A DNA stretch of 64,000 nt, taken from NCBI GenBank assembly GCA_963677185.1, contig OY781889.1:930001-994000 (forward strand), given 5' to 3'. Position numbers and translations under genes: made by a program. Under the pieces are notes generated by a model, which worked only from the letters and a program-made list of their open reading frames with translations, was not told the origin of the DNA and searched no databases. This document shows, piece after piece, positions 24,976 through 33,458 of the stretch (within the stretch, counting starts at the first letter, position 1; each line of letters opens with the position of its first letter). Origin of the DNA: G963677185 sp963677185. GTDB taxonomy: Bacteria; Bacillota; Syntrophomonadia; Syntrophomonadales; Syntrophomonadaceae.

Positions 24976-26970
24976 TTATTTTAGTGTAAGCGACCGCAGG
25001 CGATCTTCTAAAAAGTGTTTGTAAGTAAAGGTCTTATCGGTGTATTTGCTTTGATACATGTGATTATCGGCGTTTTTAAATAATTCATTCATACTGACCT
25101 TCAAATCGCTTAATACTGACCAGCCAACCGATATACTTAATGGAATGCGGGGGAGGCTTTTATTATATGCTTCTACTGCTTCGAGAATTCGGTCAGCGGC
25201 CATTGAAACTATACCCACCGGGCTTTCCGGCAGTATAATTCCGAACTCGTCGCCACCAACTCGGGCGACAGTATCTTCCTGGCGAAAACAATCTTCGATT
25301 AGCCGGGCTGCTGTGACCAGCATTTTATCTCCCACATCATGCCCTAGGTAGTCATTGACCAGCTTCAGTCCGTCCAGATCGCAGATAATCAACCCGACCG
25401 GCAAATGGCGTCCGCTGCTCATCCGCTGCATTTCTTCGTTAAAGTAGGCTCTATTGTATAGACCGGTGATGGCATCGTGCATGCTAAAATGTCTGAGCCG
25501 GTCTTCGATCTGTTTGCGTTCTGTAACATCACGGGCAGTTCCCTGCACTGCCACCGGCAATCCATCCTTCTTATGCAGCCGGGTGCTCAGCTCCAGGAAA
25601 ACGTGCTGTCCATTTTTGTGAATGACTGAAAGGTCATACCAGGTCACCTGGTCACTAACCAATTTGTTATGCAGCATTTTCAAGGCCAGTTCTTTGTGTT
25701 CAGGTATGACCAGATCGAATATATCTGTGCCGATTAGTTCTTCGGGCTCATAACCGAGTATATTAACGGAAGCTGGATTCATGGAAATGACGATGCCGTT
25801 CAAATCATGTACATAGATTAAATCGTTGGTGTTATGGAAAAGCTCGCGGTAAAGTGTTTCACTCTCGCGCATGGCTTCTTCCGCCCGGGCTTTTTCCAGG
25901 ATTTCTTGTTCTAAAAGCAGGGTGGGGCGCATATCACGCGCCACGATAACATAGCCAGCTGTAGCACCGGATATGACTACCGGCGTTATATCCATTTCCA
26001 CCGGCAAACTATCCCCGGAGCGTGTTTTGCAGCTTATACTGATGGTATCTCCAGCCAGGCCGGTTTTGGACAGGCGCTGAATACAATTGCTGACCTGTTG
26101 GGGTTCAGGTGTCAGATCGGCGATTGACAGGTGCTCTAGCTCGGATGCCGGATATCCGGTCAGGAGCTCAACAGGGTGATTGAAATAGGTGATGCGGCCC
26201 CCTTGATCGGCCAGAAACACCATTTCGCTAACATATTCAAGTATTTTAGGAACGACAATTTCGGTGGTAATCATTAAAAATCGGTGCTTCAGCATAACCC
26301 ACCACATGGCAACGGCCAGTCCAAGGGTAAGGATATGGGCTACTGCCGGAATATTTATTTGCAGAAATGGAGCCAGAATGTTGGTTAGCATTCCAATCGC
26401 CATGGTTATGCATCCTACAGTCAAAATTATGCGTGCTTGAATCTTTTCATGCCGGAAAGGGCTTTCGCGTGCCCAGATCCAGACCACCAAACAGGCTATG
26501 CAAAAATAGACGATCAGCAACAGGGGATGAGAGTACTGCCAGAGAGAACCATTATTACTGACTTCCAGCAGTATTCCCTGGTATGGCCTGAAACCTTTGA
26601 CGACCAGGTAGCCGGTCCAGACCTGGTACAGATTGATTACAGCCGGTGTATAGACTAAAAACAGCGTGTACCAGTGGTTTAGCCATCCTCTGAAACCGGT
26701 TAAGGCCAGGCTGAAATGCAGAATGAAGGCGGGTAACAGGCACCAGCCCAGGCTGGACAGCCGGTACCAGAACCACAGGGTGTTTGTGCTTTCCAACGCT
26801 GAAGCAGGGTAAACAAAGGCATAGGCAGCAGACCAGACCGACATGCTGAGACATAAAAAAACAAACGGGTATTTAACCCGGGGACGGATGTCTTTCGGCA
26901 CGACATACATTATTAAGAAGATGTAGATAAACGCTGCCAGGAAGGAGAGCATCGAATAAGGATTAGCCAC
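24976..26970 (-). CDS. Membrane sensor diguanylate cyclase (7TM sensor, two PAS, GGDEF)
   Basis: The GTG start follows GGGGGCG. Of 664 residues, the first 220 form about seven membrane helices of the histidine-kinase N-terminal 7TM type (LWFWYRLSSLGWCLLPAFILHF). Two PAS domains follow (about 240-350 with ITYFNHPVELLTGYPASEL, and 365-490 with LIYVHDLNGIVISMNPAS). The GGDEF domain (about 495-655) has MHDAITGLYNRAYFNEEM and an intact RVGGDEFGIIL active site. It makes cyclic di-GMP from GTP; the RxxD inhibitory site is not obvious. No EAL domain is present. It is a lone gene on the minus strand, facing the beta-propeller gene. Confidence 0.92.
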   Translation of the reverse strand: MANPYSMLSFLAAFIYIFLIMYVVPKDIRPRVKYPFVFLCLSMSVWSAAYAFVYPASALESTNTLWFWYRLSSLGWCLLPAFILHFSLALTGFRGWLNHWYTLFLVYTPAVINLYQVWTGYLVVKGFRPYQGILLEVSNNGSLWQYSHPLLLIVYFCIACLVVWIWARESPFRHEKIQARIILTVGCITMAIGMLTNILAPFLQINIPAVAHILTLGLAVAMWWVMLKHRFLMITTEIVVPKILEYVSEMVFLADQGGRITYFNHPVELLTGYPASELEHLSIADLTPEPQQVSNCIQRLSKTGLAGDTISISCKTRSGDSLPVEMDITPVVISGATAGYVIVARDMRPTLLLEQEILEKARAEEAMRESETLYRELFHNTNDLIYVHDLNGIVISMNPASVNILGYEPEELIGTDIFDLVIPEHKELALKMLHNKLVSDQVTWYDLSVIHKNGQHVFLELSTRLHKKDGLPVAVQGTARDVTERKQIEDRLRHFSMHDAITGLYNRAYFNEEMQRMSSGRHLPVGLIICDLDGLKLVNDYLGHDVGDKMLVTAARLIEDCFRQEDTVARVGGDEFGIILPESPVGIVSMAADRILEAVEAYNKSLPRIPLSISVGWSVLSDLKVSMNELFKNADNHMYQSKYTDKTFTYKHFLEDRLRSLTLK

Positions 26971-27126
26971 CGAAACGCCCCCTGTTTTATTTGATAAAAA
27001 ATGTTTTCAGGAAAGGAAAAAATGAAACGTCAGTAGTATCTACTATTACATAAATAATATTACAAGAAAACTGCGGTTAAAAGCCAGAGACAATTGTGCT
27101 AATAGAGATGCATTCCGAAATGAGTC

Positions 27127-27155
27127 TTGTCAGTTGAAGGCAGTAAAGGTATAAT
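27127..27155 (+). promoter_or_regulatory. Promoter of the rpsF-ssb-rpsR operon
   Basis: TTGTCA, exactly 17 bases, TATAAT; about 75 bases before the rpsF start. Confidence 0.75.
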
Positions 27156-27164
27156 AGTGCATTG

Positions 27165-27216
27165 TATGACCCTGTTCCAGTCGCTGGATTGGAACCGACT
27201 CATAATGAGTTAGTCC
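27165..27216 (+). promoter_or_regulatory. Candidate S6:S18 autoregulatory leader of rpsF
   Basis: The leader can fold TCCAG-tcg-CTGGA and GTTCCA/TGGAAC hairpins, followed by ACCGACTCATAATGAGT, which places a CCG next to a helix. S6:S18 is known to bind a CCG-bulge hairpin in rpsF leaders. The match here is by eye and unconfirmed. Confidence 0.35.
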
Positions 27217-27235
27217 ATAGGGAGGAGGTGTGAGA

Positions 27236-27529
27236 ATGCGCGAATATGAATTGATGTTTATCATCAAGCCCGATGCGGCAGAAGAAGACGTTGCCGCCAT
27301 TAAGGAAAGGCTGAAGAAAATCATGGCCGATCTGGGTGGTGAGCTAACCGAAGAATTACCGGGATGGGGCAGAAGGCGCCTTGCTTACCGGATCGAGAAG
27401 TATGCCGAGGGGGTATATTCGGTCTGGCGTTTCAAGGGTCAAGCGGAAACCGTTAAGGAAATGGACCGCGTGATGAAGATATCGGATGTTATGCTGCGCC
27501 ATATGATCATTCGCATGGATGAAAAATAA
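27236..27529 (+). CDS. rpsF: 30S ribosomal protein S6
   Basis: The ATG follows GGAGGAGG by seven bases. The 97-residue protein opens with MREYELMFIIKPDA and contains GRRRLAYRIEKYAEGVYSVW and the C-terminal DVMLRHMIIRMDE, all characteristic of S6, which pairs with S18 on the platform of the 30S subunit. It heads the conserved rpsF-ssb-rpsR operon. Confidence 0.97.
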   Translation: MREYELMFIIKPDAAEEDVAAIKERLKKIMADLGGELTEELPGWGRRRLAYRIEKYAEGVYSVWRFKGQAETVKEMDRVMKISDVMLRHMIIRMDEK

Positions 27530-27552
27530 GGGATCTGTTGGGAGGGATTAGC

Positions 27553-28008
27553 GTGCTTAACCGGGTTATCGTGATTGGCAATCTGGTGGAAGAACCGGAG
27601 CTCAGGTATACACCCAACGGAACTGCAGTTGGTAAATTAAGGATCGCGGTTACACGTACGTTTAATCGCGATGAGAGCGATTTCTTCAATATTGTGACCT
27701 GGCGAAAAACCGCGGAAAACTGTGCTAATTATTTGAAAAAAGGCAGTCAGGTTGGTGTCGAGGGACGCTTGCAAACCCGCAGCTATGAGGCTCAAGACGG
27801 CCAGAAACGCTGGGTTACAGAAATCGTTGCTGATAATGTGCATTTCCTGGGCGGAAAGCAACAAAATGCAGAAGGTCGCGTGAATACTGCCAGCCCTGGA
27901 GCAGGAGGCGAAGAAGCCCCCGGTGAATGGGAAAAGCTAGGCCGCGAGATCAAACGCGATGATTTGGACATGTTTGACGGAAACAGCGATGATGAAATAC
28001 CCTTCTAA
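27553..28008 (+). CDS. ssb: Single-stranded DNA-binding protein
   Basis: The GTG follows GGAGGG by six bases. The 151-residue protein has the OB fold (LNRVIVIGNLVEEPELRYT, VGVEGRLQTRSYE, VTEIVADNVHFLG). A glycine/glutamate-rich linker and the acidic tip DDEIPF follow, which bind partner proteins. It coats single-stranded DNA as a tetramer during replication and repair. Located between rpsF and rpsR, as in most Firmicutes. Confidence 0.97.
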   Translation: MLNRVIVIGNLVEEPELRYTPNGTAVGKLRIAVTRTFNRDESDFFNIVTWRKTAENCANYLKKGSQVGVEGRLQTRSYEAQDGQKRWVTEIVADNVHFLGGKQQNAEGRVNTASPGAGGEEAPGEWEKLGREIKRDDLDMFDGNSDDEIPF

Positions 28009-28025
28009 AGCAAGGAGGACAGAAG

Positions 28026-28253
28026 ATGATCAAGAAGGACAAACGCAAAAAGAGACGGCAATGCCAGTTCTGTGCGGATAAAATGGAACACATAGACTAT
28101 AAGGACATCAACCGCCTGCGCCGCTTTGTTACCGAACGCGGCAAGATTTTACCCAGACGTATTACCGGCAACTGCGCGCGGCATCAGCGCCAGTTGACAA
28201 CAGCGATCAAGCGTTCACGGAATATGGCGCTTCTGCAGTACACAGCAGAATAG
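28026..28253 (+). CDS. rpsR: 30S ribosomal protein S18
   Basis: A 75-residue basic protein with the S18 motifs CQFCADKMEHIDYKD and GKILPRRITGNCARHQRQL, then AIKRSRNMALL. AGGAGGAC lies upstream of the ATG. The CxxC pair suggests a zinc-binding (C+) form. It is the last gene of the operon; a strong hairpin follows. Confidence 0.97.
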   Translation: MIKKDKRKKRRQCQFCADKMEHIDYKDINRLRRFVTERGKILPRRITGNCARHQRQLTTAIKRSRNMALLQYTAE

Positions 28254-28270
28254 TCAGCAAAGTACTCAGG

Positions 28271-28298
28271 AAGCCCTCCGAAAAGGAGGGCTTTTATT
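28271..28298 (+). terminator. Intrinsic terminator after rpsR
   Basis: Stem AAGCCCTCC with GGAGGGCTT, GAAAA loop, then TTTATTAT. Confidence 0.85.
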
Positions 28299-28374
28299 AT
28301 AGATAATGGAAAAAAATAACATCCGGCAGGAATCCTCTCCTTAATAGCGAATTATTGCAACAGGAGGGGTGCCC

Positions 28375-28701
28375 GTGCGTAACAGGCTTAAGATCAACCG
28401 TATAACAGATAGAAACACGACAATTGAGTATCTCAAGGCAGATCTGGTTCAATCCGTTGGTGAATTGTTCAAGGCTCTGATTAAACCTGACACCGAGGAA
28501 ATAGCTGACAGGCTTGCCAATATTGTCATAATCAGCTGTGTTCTGGGGCGCCGCAGCGGTGTGAGCTTTCAGGCTACCAATCAAGCGCTGGCAGATAAAA
28601 TTGATAATACCCTGCAGAATGTTGCCAGTGATCAGAACTGGTATCAAGATCTTGTTGAGTTAAGGCAATATTTGGAAGAAAGGAAGGACCGGAATCGATA
28701 A
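28375..28701 (+). CDS. MazG-like family protein
   Basis: The GTG chosen follows AGGAGGGG by about seven bases (108 residues). The middle region (LVQSVGELFKALIKPDTEEIADRLANIVIISCVLG) resembles the four-helix core of MazG-like nucleotide pyrophosphatases with E..E..D positions, but the full EExxE/ExxD metal motif is degenerate. Genes of this type commonly sit between rpsR and the DUF2232 gene in Clostridia. A housekeeping role in nucleotide clean-up is possible, but activity is uncertain. Confidence 0.7.
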   Translation: MRNRLKINRITDRNTTIEYLKADLVQSVGELFKALIKPDTEEIADRLANIVIISCVLGRRSGVSFQATNQALADKIDNTLQNVASDQNWYQDLVELRQYLEERKDRNR

Positions 28702-28738
28702 GCAAAGAAATGCCGGCTATATACTCAGCTATACTGGT

Positions 28739-29677
28739 TTGGCGCTTTGTCAGTGCTTAATCATCGTTCAAATTCCTTTGCTGATCTTCCCTGCCGCGGT
28801 TATATGGGGTACGGTGCTGATGGTGATGTCCTATCGGGTATCAGTACTCCCATCCATGCTGCTGGCAGCTGTCAGTCTGCTCTTTATTTCCATATTTACT
28901 GGCTTTACTCCGTCTTTTTTATACTCGGCTACATTGCTTGTGCCGATGGCTTTCATGGCCTGGTGGATGCCGCGCAAATCCACAGCCGGAGACGCTCGTG
29001 CCGGTGCCATGATTGCTGTGGTGCTTTCGGTAACACTGTTTCTTGGTCTGGCATTCAATAATGTTGGTTTGCAGGGAATTGACCAGCTTGAACAGGAAGC
29101 CAACAACCTTTTAATAAAGAGTGTGTATTCTCCGGAAAATGCGTTTTTAATGGAGCTCTATAAAATCCAGGGAATAAGCGTCAGCCAGGTGCAGCAAGAT
29201 TTTGCCGAGATTTTGCACTGGGTAGTTCGTTTAATTCCGGCTCTGTTCATGGTAAGGTCTTTTGCAGCAGTAATATTTACCCAGATTATTGCAGGATGGT
29301 GGAACCGCCGGCAGGGCCTGGCTGGTCCTCCGGAATTGGTTTTCAGCCGTGAGATGATGCCCGGGCCGGCAGCCTGGGCGGTAATTGTAGGCCTTGCCAT
29401 GTGGCTTATGGATTGGAAAACCCAGGGCCTCTGGTATTATGCAGGTGCCAACATTTTATTTTTTTTCTTGTGGGTGACCGCTTACTATGGATTAGCCGTT
29501 TTTGTTTACTGGCGCCAGCATTCGGAGCAACCGCTCAATCCGTGGCTGGTCCTGATTGTCATCGTAACGATGTTGATTGCGCCTCATTTCTATGTTGTTT
29601 TAGCCGCAATGGTGGGGCTTTTTGATGCACTGCTGGATTATCGAGAATTAGAGTCCAAAAAGGAGGAGATCTTATGA
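28739..29677 (+). CDS. DUF2232 family membrane protein (YybS-like)
   Basis: The protein has about 312 residues and eight predicted membrane helices, with the family pattern of short loops and a C-terminal GLFDALLDYR. The start is uncertain. The TTG used has no clear ribosome site, and the frame stays open upstream to 28657 with no ATG, so a start overlapping the MazG-like gene is possible. Its stop codon overlaps the rplI ATG. Genes of this family precede rplI in many Firmicutes; function is unknown, perhaps a membrane transporter subunit. Confidence 0.85.
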   Translation: MALCQCLIIVQIPLLIFPAAVIWGTVLMVMSYRVSVLPSMLLAAVSLLFISIFTGFTPSFLYSATLLVPMAFMAWWMPRKSTAGDARAGAMIAVVLSVTLFLGLAFNNVGLQGIDQLEQEANNLLIKSVYSPENAFLMELYKIQGISVSQVQQDFAEILHWVVRLIPALFMVRSFAAVIFTQIIAGWWNRRQGLAGPPELVFSREMMPGPAAWAVIVGLAMWLMDWKTQGLWYYAGANILFFFLWVTAYYGLAVFVYWRQHSEQPLNPWLVLIVIVTMLIAPHFYVVLAAMVGLFDALLDYRELESKKEEIL

Positions 29678-30123
29678 AAGTGATCCTGACCCAGGACGTA
29701 CCCAAGCTTGGCAGAAAAGGTGAGGTCAAAGAAGTATCCGTTGGTTATGCCCGCAATTTTTTGTTTCCCAAGCATCTGGCTATTGAAGGAACCGTTCAAA
29801 ATGTAAAAGACGCCGAAGTGAAGATGGAACGAACCGAAAAGAAAAAGGAAAAGGAAAAAGATCAGGCACTGCAAATTAAAACCAAGCTGGATGGTCAGCG
29901 CCTGGTTATTGCGGAAAAAACCGGGGGCGGCACCAAGCTGTTCGGTGCGGTAACCAACAAAGAGATCGCTGCAAGCATTAAATCCACCTTGAACTTCGAT
30001 ATAGACAAAAAGAAAATCGAAATTAAAGAATCAATCAAGCATTTGGGCGAGTATCCAGTCAAGCTGAAGCTCTATCCTGAGATACAAGCTGAGATAATTA
30101 TCGAAGTAGTCGCGAAAAGCTAG
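29674..30123 (+). CDS. rplI: 50S ribosomal protein L9
   Basis: The 149-residue protein opens with MKVILTQDVPKLGRKGEVKEV and the N-terminal RNA-binding domain (VGYARNFLFPKHLA). A long charged helix follows (VKDAEVKMERTEKKKEKEKD), then a C-terminal domain (TGGGTKLFGAVTNKEIA). Length and layout are standard. Its ATG overlaps the stop of the upstream gene, suggesting coupling. dnaB, often next in Firmicutes, is absent here. Confidence 0.97.
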   Translation: MKVILTQDVPKLGRKGEVKEVSVGYARNFLFPKHLAIEGTVQNVKDAEVKMERTEKKKEKEKDQALQIKTKLDGQRLVIAEKTGGGTKLFGAVTNKEIAASIKSTLNFDIDKKKIEIKESIKHLGEYPVKLKLYPEIQAEIIIEVVAKS

Positions 30124-30135
30124 AAAACTATTCAT

Positions 30136-30164
30136 TTGACAGCAATGGCGGCTTTTGTTAAGAT
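30136..30164 (+). promoter_or_regulatory. Promoter of purA
   Basis: TTGACA, 17 bases, TAAGAT just after rplI; leader of about 90 bases to purA without a recognisable purine riboswitch. Confidence 0.65.
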
Positions 30165-30260
30165 GTTCACGGTAAATCTACTGATTAAAACGTGAAAAAT
30201 AAGCGGACGGGCAAGCATCAGGGATGCTTGCTTTGCCTGTTGATTCGGGGGGGTGGACCC

Positions 30261-31535
30261 ATGTCGGCTATAATATTGCTGGGAGCCCAATGGGGTGATG
30301 AGGGCAAGGGTAAGATTACCGATTACCTTGCCGAGAAAGCCGACTTTGTTGTGCGGTACCAGGGGGGCAGCAATGCCGGGCACACGGTAGAAGTGGCCAG
30401 TGATAAGTTTATGCTGCACTTGATTCCGTCGGGCATATTATATCCCAGGACTGTTTCGGTGGTTGGAAATGGTGTAGTTATAGATATCAAAGAGCTGGCA
30501 GGTGAGATCGAAAACCTGCAAAGCCGCGGTATTGACACATCTAACCTGAGGATTAGCACCCGGGCTCATGTAGTCATGCCGTATCATAAAGCTATCGATG
30601 AAATTGAAGACCAGTGCCAGGGAATTGGCACTACTCGCCGGGGTATCGGCCCAGCTTATGCAGACAAAATTAATCGTTCGGGTTTCAGAATATCCGATTT
30701 GATATATGATTCTAATTTCAAAGAGCGCTTTGAAAAAGAAGTGGATCGCAAGAACCAGCTGATTCATGATTTGTATGGCATGCGTCAATTCGACTCCGAA
30801 TTAATGTATGCCGATTTAATGGAACAGGTTGACATGATACGCGAATATGTCGTGGATACTTCGGTTCTGGTGTACCAGGCCATAAAGGAAAACAAGAAAG
30901 TATTATTTGAAGGCGCTCAGGGCACGCTGCTTGATATTGATCACGGCACTTATCCCTATGTAACCTCTTCTCATCCTACAGCCGGCGGAGCCTGTACCGG
31001 ATCGGGAATCGGGCCTACTTCAATTGACCGGGTGCTGGGAGTGGCCAAGGCATATACGACCAGGGTGGGCGAAGGGCCTTTTCCCACTGAACTATGTGAT
31101 GAAACCGGAGATGTTCTCCGCGAAAGAGGCCGGGAATACGGCACAACTACCGGACGCAAGCGGCGTTGCGGCTGGCTGGATACCGTGATTCTTCGCTACG
31201 CTGCAAGGATTAACGGACTGACTGATCTGGCTATTACCAAGCTGGACGTACTGGATGAATTTGAAACGATAAAAATCTGTACAGGATATATGTACAACAA
31301 TATGATGCTAACCGAATTTCCAGAGAATCTCAATGTTCTCAGGGACTGTGTTCCTCATTATATTGAAATGCCAGGCTGGCAATCCGATACTACCGGCATC
31401 ACGAGCTATGCTGAACTGCCGGCTGAAGCCCGGGCTTATATTGAGAAGATAGAAGAGATTACGGGAGTCTCTCAGGCGATTGTAGCGGTGGGGCCGAAGA
31501 GAAGCCAGACGATTAACAGCCGCAACCTGTTCTAG
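30261..31535 (+). CDS. purA: Adenylosuccinate synthetase
   Basis: The ATG follows GGGGGGTGG; the open frame extends 23 codons upstream without support. The 424-residue enzyme shows the GTP-binding N-terminus AIILLGAQWGDEGKGKITD and YQGGSNAGHTV. It also has GTTRRGIGPAY, VLFEGAQGTLLDIDHGTYPYV, GPFPTELCDETGD, TTGRKRRCGWLD and the C-terminal AIVAVGPKRSQTI. It joins IMP and aspartate with GTP to form adenylosuccinate, the first step from IMP to AMP. All catalytic motifs are intact. A single-gene unit. Confidence 0.97.
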   Translation: MSAIILLGAQWGDEGKGKITDYLAEKADFVVRYQGGSNAGHTVEVASDKFMLHLIPSGILYPRTVSVVGNGVVIDIKELAGEIENLQSRGIDTSNLRISTRAHVVMPYHKAIDEIEDQCQGIGTTRRGIGPAYADKINRSGFRISDLIYDSNFKERFEKEVDRKNQLIHDLYGMRQFDSELMYADLMEQVDMIREYVVDTSVLVYQAIKENKKVLFEGAQGTLLDIDHGTYPYVTSSHPTAGGACTGSGIGPTSIDRVLGVAKAYTTRVGEGPFPTELCDETGDVLRERGREYGTTTGRKRRCGWLDTVILRYAARINGLTDLAITKLDVLDEFETIKICTGYMYNNMMLTEFPENLNVLRDCVPHYIEMPGWQSDTTGITSYAELPAEARAYIEKIEEITGVSQAIVAVGPKRSQTINSRNLF

Positions 31536-31586
31536 ACGGTCCACAATTGACAGGTATAGTATAATTATGGGCACAAACTATAACAA

Positions 31587-31661
31587 GGGCGCGTAACTCA
31601 GCGGGAGAGTGCTACCTTCACACGGTAGAAGCCGTGGGTTCGAAACCCTCCGCGCCCACCA
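31587..31661 (+). tRNA. tRNA-Val (anticodon CAC)
   Basis: A complete cloverleaf: acceptor GGGCGCG/CGCGCCC, D arm with AACTCAGCGGGAGAGT, anticodon stem CTACC/GGTAG with loop TTCACAC, T arm GTGGG-TTCGAAA-CCCTC and encoded CCA. The anticodon CAC reads GUG valine codons. Confidence 0.95.
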
Positions 31662-31675
31662 TTTGAAATCACGAA

Positions 31676-31706
31676 ACGGCCGAGCTTTGCAGCTCGGCTG
31701 TTTTTC
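31676..31706 (+). terminator. Intrinsic terminator after tRNA-Val
   Basis: An 11-bp stem (ACGGCCGAGCT with AGCTCGGCTGT, one GU pair), TTGC loop and TTTTTCTTTG tail, 15 bases after the tRNA. Confidence 0.8.
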
Positions 31707-31946
31707 TTTGTACGCCCCCTTGTGTCTACAGGCCGGCACATCCTGCGCAAAACATCTTTCCGAATGAAAGTAATTTGAAGCGAATTTCGGGCCATTTTAC
31801 CCCACATCGACAACTATTGTCTGGCCCTCGCAAATTGGAGAACGGTATACAGCGGCTGGGATTGACTTCCAGGACAGCGGGCGTAAAATAAGCAACAGCA
31901 TTGAGGCGTCAGCAGCGGTTTATAAAGAAAAGGAGGTGGCATAGTT

Positions 31947-32174
31947 GTGGCAATGGGCAATAAAGATTTATTAATGGCGATAGATGCTCTGTGCAAAGAG
32001 CATATTGATCGGTGCAATGCGGAGATCAAAGACAAGGAAAATGAGTGGTCCTGTATAGACAGCCCGCTTGCTTTGTTGGATTATGATGTTTTCATAACAG
32101 AGAAAGAAAATGACAAGCGTCTGCCAGAGTCAATTCTAACCATGGTTCATTCAAGGTTGCAAGCGGTATCGTAG
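31947..32174 (+). CDS. Hypothetical protein, 75 residues
   Basis: A short open frame with a strong AAGGAGGTGG site nine bases before GTG; an ATG lies two codons on. The product is acidic and helical (KDLLMAIDALCKEHIDRCNAEIKDKENEW) with two cysteines and no membrane segment. I do not recognise a family. The ribosome site makes it a credible gene. It lies between tRNA-Val and the chemoreceptor pair, and a hairpin follows. Confidence 0.6.
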   Translation: MAMGNKDLLMAIDALCKEHIDRCNAEIKDKENEWSCIDSPLALLDYDVFITEKENDKRLPESILTMVHSRLQAVS

Positions 32175-32290
32175 AAGGACTGCGAGCAAGCCAAAGGTTT
32201 TCCGATCTAATATACGGAAATGAATTAAGCATGCATCTTATTTTTGTATTCAAGAGATGCATGCTTTTCCAGTTTAGCGCTTCGTTATAT

Positions 32291-33115
32291 TTATATAGCC
32301 AGGGCAACCTTGTGTATCTCTTCGAACATGGCGGTCAGTTCTTCCAGGTTGGCGTTGATTTCCTGTGAATTAGCGCTTTGTTCCATAATGGCATCCAGAG
32401 ATATTCCAGATATGCTCTTCATGTTAGCAATTATTCCGGTAATTTCTTCGGTGATGTCCTTGATCTCGCCGGCAGTTTCCTTGGAATAATCTGATAGTTT
32501 GCGTACTTCGTCGGCGACAACGGCAAATCCACGTCCGTGTTCACCGGCACGAGCAGCTTCAATGGCTGCGTTCAGTCCCAGCATCCGTGTTTGATCCGCT
32601 ATGGAACGTATTTGTTCAAGTATATGCACAATATTCGTGGTCATTTTTTCCACTTCCAGAACCTTGTCATGCAAAGAGGTCTCGTTTTCGCTGATCCGGT
32701 TCTGGTTCATAACATTCGAATCCAGTGCCAGGCTGACTTCGCCGATACTGGCTTTAAATATATCCGCTGATTTACGTAGCTTAAAGGCATGCTCACGGGA
32801 GATAGCTATACCAAATGTACCGATTATCTTGCCGGGGTCATCGGCATCCATCAGTGGCATAGTAACGACCTTCATGGCGATTCCATAGAGCTCTTCCGGT
32901 ACTTCCATGGTCATAGGCTGTTTGGAGGCGATTACTTTGCGAGACACGGCAGCGGGCGGCATTATTTCGCCGACAATAACTCCGGGAACCGAAAAGTTAG
33001 TAAAATTGGAGTTGACGAATCTTTCCAGATCTGTGGCGTAAAATACCGAGTCGGAGTAGATTGCAGAGAACATTTTGGTGATCTCTGCGAATTTTTCGAC
33101 CATTATATGTGCCAT
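32291..33115 (-). CDS. Soluble methyl-accepting chemotaxis-type protein (copy 1)
   Basis: The 274-residue protein has no membrane segment. Residues 1-115 form a PAS-like or related sensing domain (MVEKFAEITKMFSAIYSDSVFY, PGVIVGEIMPPAAVSRKVIA, GKIIGTFGIAISREHAF). The rest is a coiled-coil MCP signalling domain with RSIADQTRMLGLNAAIEAARAGEHGRGFAVVADEVRKL, the hairpin tip that contacts CheW/CheA. GGGAGGG lies upstream of the ATG. It is a close paralogue of the next gene. A cytoplasmic stimulus, perhaps a small metabolite, is sensed; no che genes lie close by except a CheX-receiver fusion 8 kb away. Confidence 0.9.
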   Translation of the reverse strand: MAHIMVEKFAEITKMFSAIYSDSVFYATDLERFVNSNFTNFSVPGVIVGEIMPPAAVSRKVIASKQPMTMEVPEELYGIAMKVVTMPLMDADDPGKIIGTFGIAISREHAFKLRKSADIFKASIGEVSLALDSNVMNQNRISENETSLHDKVLEVEKMTTNIVHILEQIRSIADQTRMLGLNAAIEAARAGEHGRGFAVVADEVRKLSDYSKETAGEIKDITEEITGIIANMKSISGISLDAIMEQSANSQEINANLEELTAMFEEIHKVALAI

Positions 33116-33458
33116 TAAATACCCTCCCTGTTTTCCAATATCTAGTATATGTACTATCCCCCGGCACAGTAATGCAATTATTATACCTGAAGTCTGATTG
33201 GGGAAAAAGAAATTATTACGATATAGGGCCTAAATAATTTGTATTCAGGTGACCGGCGATTTTATTAATACTGCTAATTCAATGTCGGATTATAATGTTT
33301 CTACCGTGTTCTCGCTTTCGCAAAGCACTATACACGCCCCGGGCAAAGATTATGAACCGGGTGCAACACCGGGCTGTTGCTTACTGAAGCAATAAAAGCA
33401 TGCATTTTCCCTGAATATTCAGGAAAAGCATGCTTTTGCGTATATTGCTATTTGATGA
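33116..33458. other. Spacer between the two chemoreceptor genes
   Basis: AT-rich 343 bases containing the promoter region of copy 1 (minus strand) and, near 33391-33434, the hairpin that ends copy 2. A GC-rich patch CCGGGTGCAACACCGGG near 33357 can also form a short hairpin. No gene is visible. Confidence 0.5.
33391..33434 (-). terminator. Terminator-like hairpin after chemoreceptor copy 2
   Basis: Arms AAAAGCATGC and GCATGCTTTT enclose a second complementary pair TTTTCC/GGAAAA around TGAATATTCA. A similar hairpin built on AAGCATGCAT lies after copy 1 (32228-32270), so the duplicated unit included its terminator. Confidence 0.6.

Noticed and set aside
31598..31813. Open frame on the minus strand over tRNA-Val
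   Set aside because: It is the typical antisense reading of a tRNA (GGRGGFRTHGF-like text) and not a gene.
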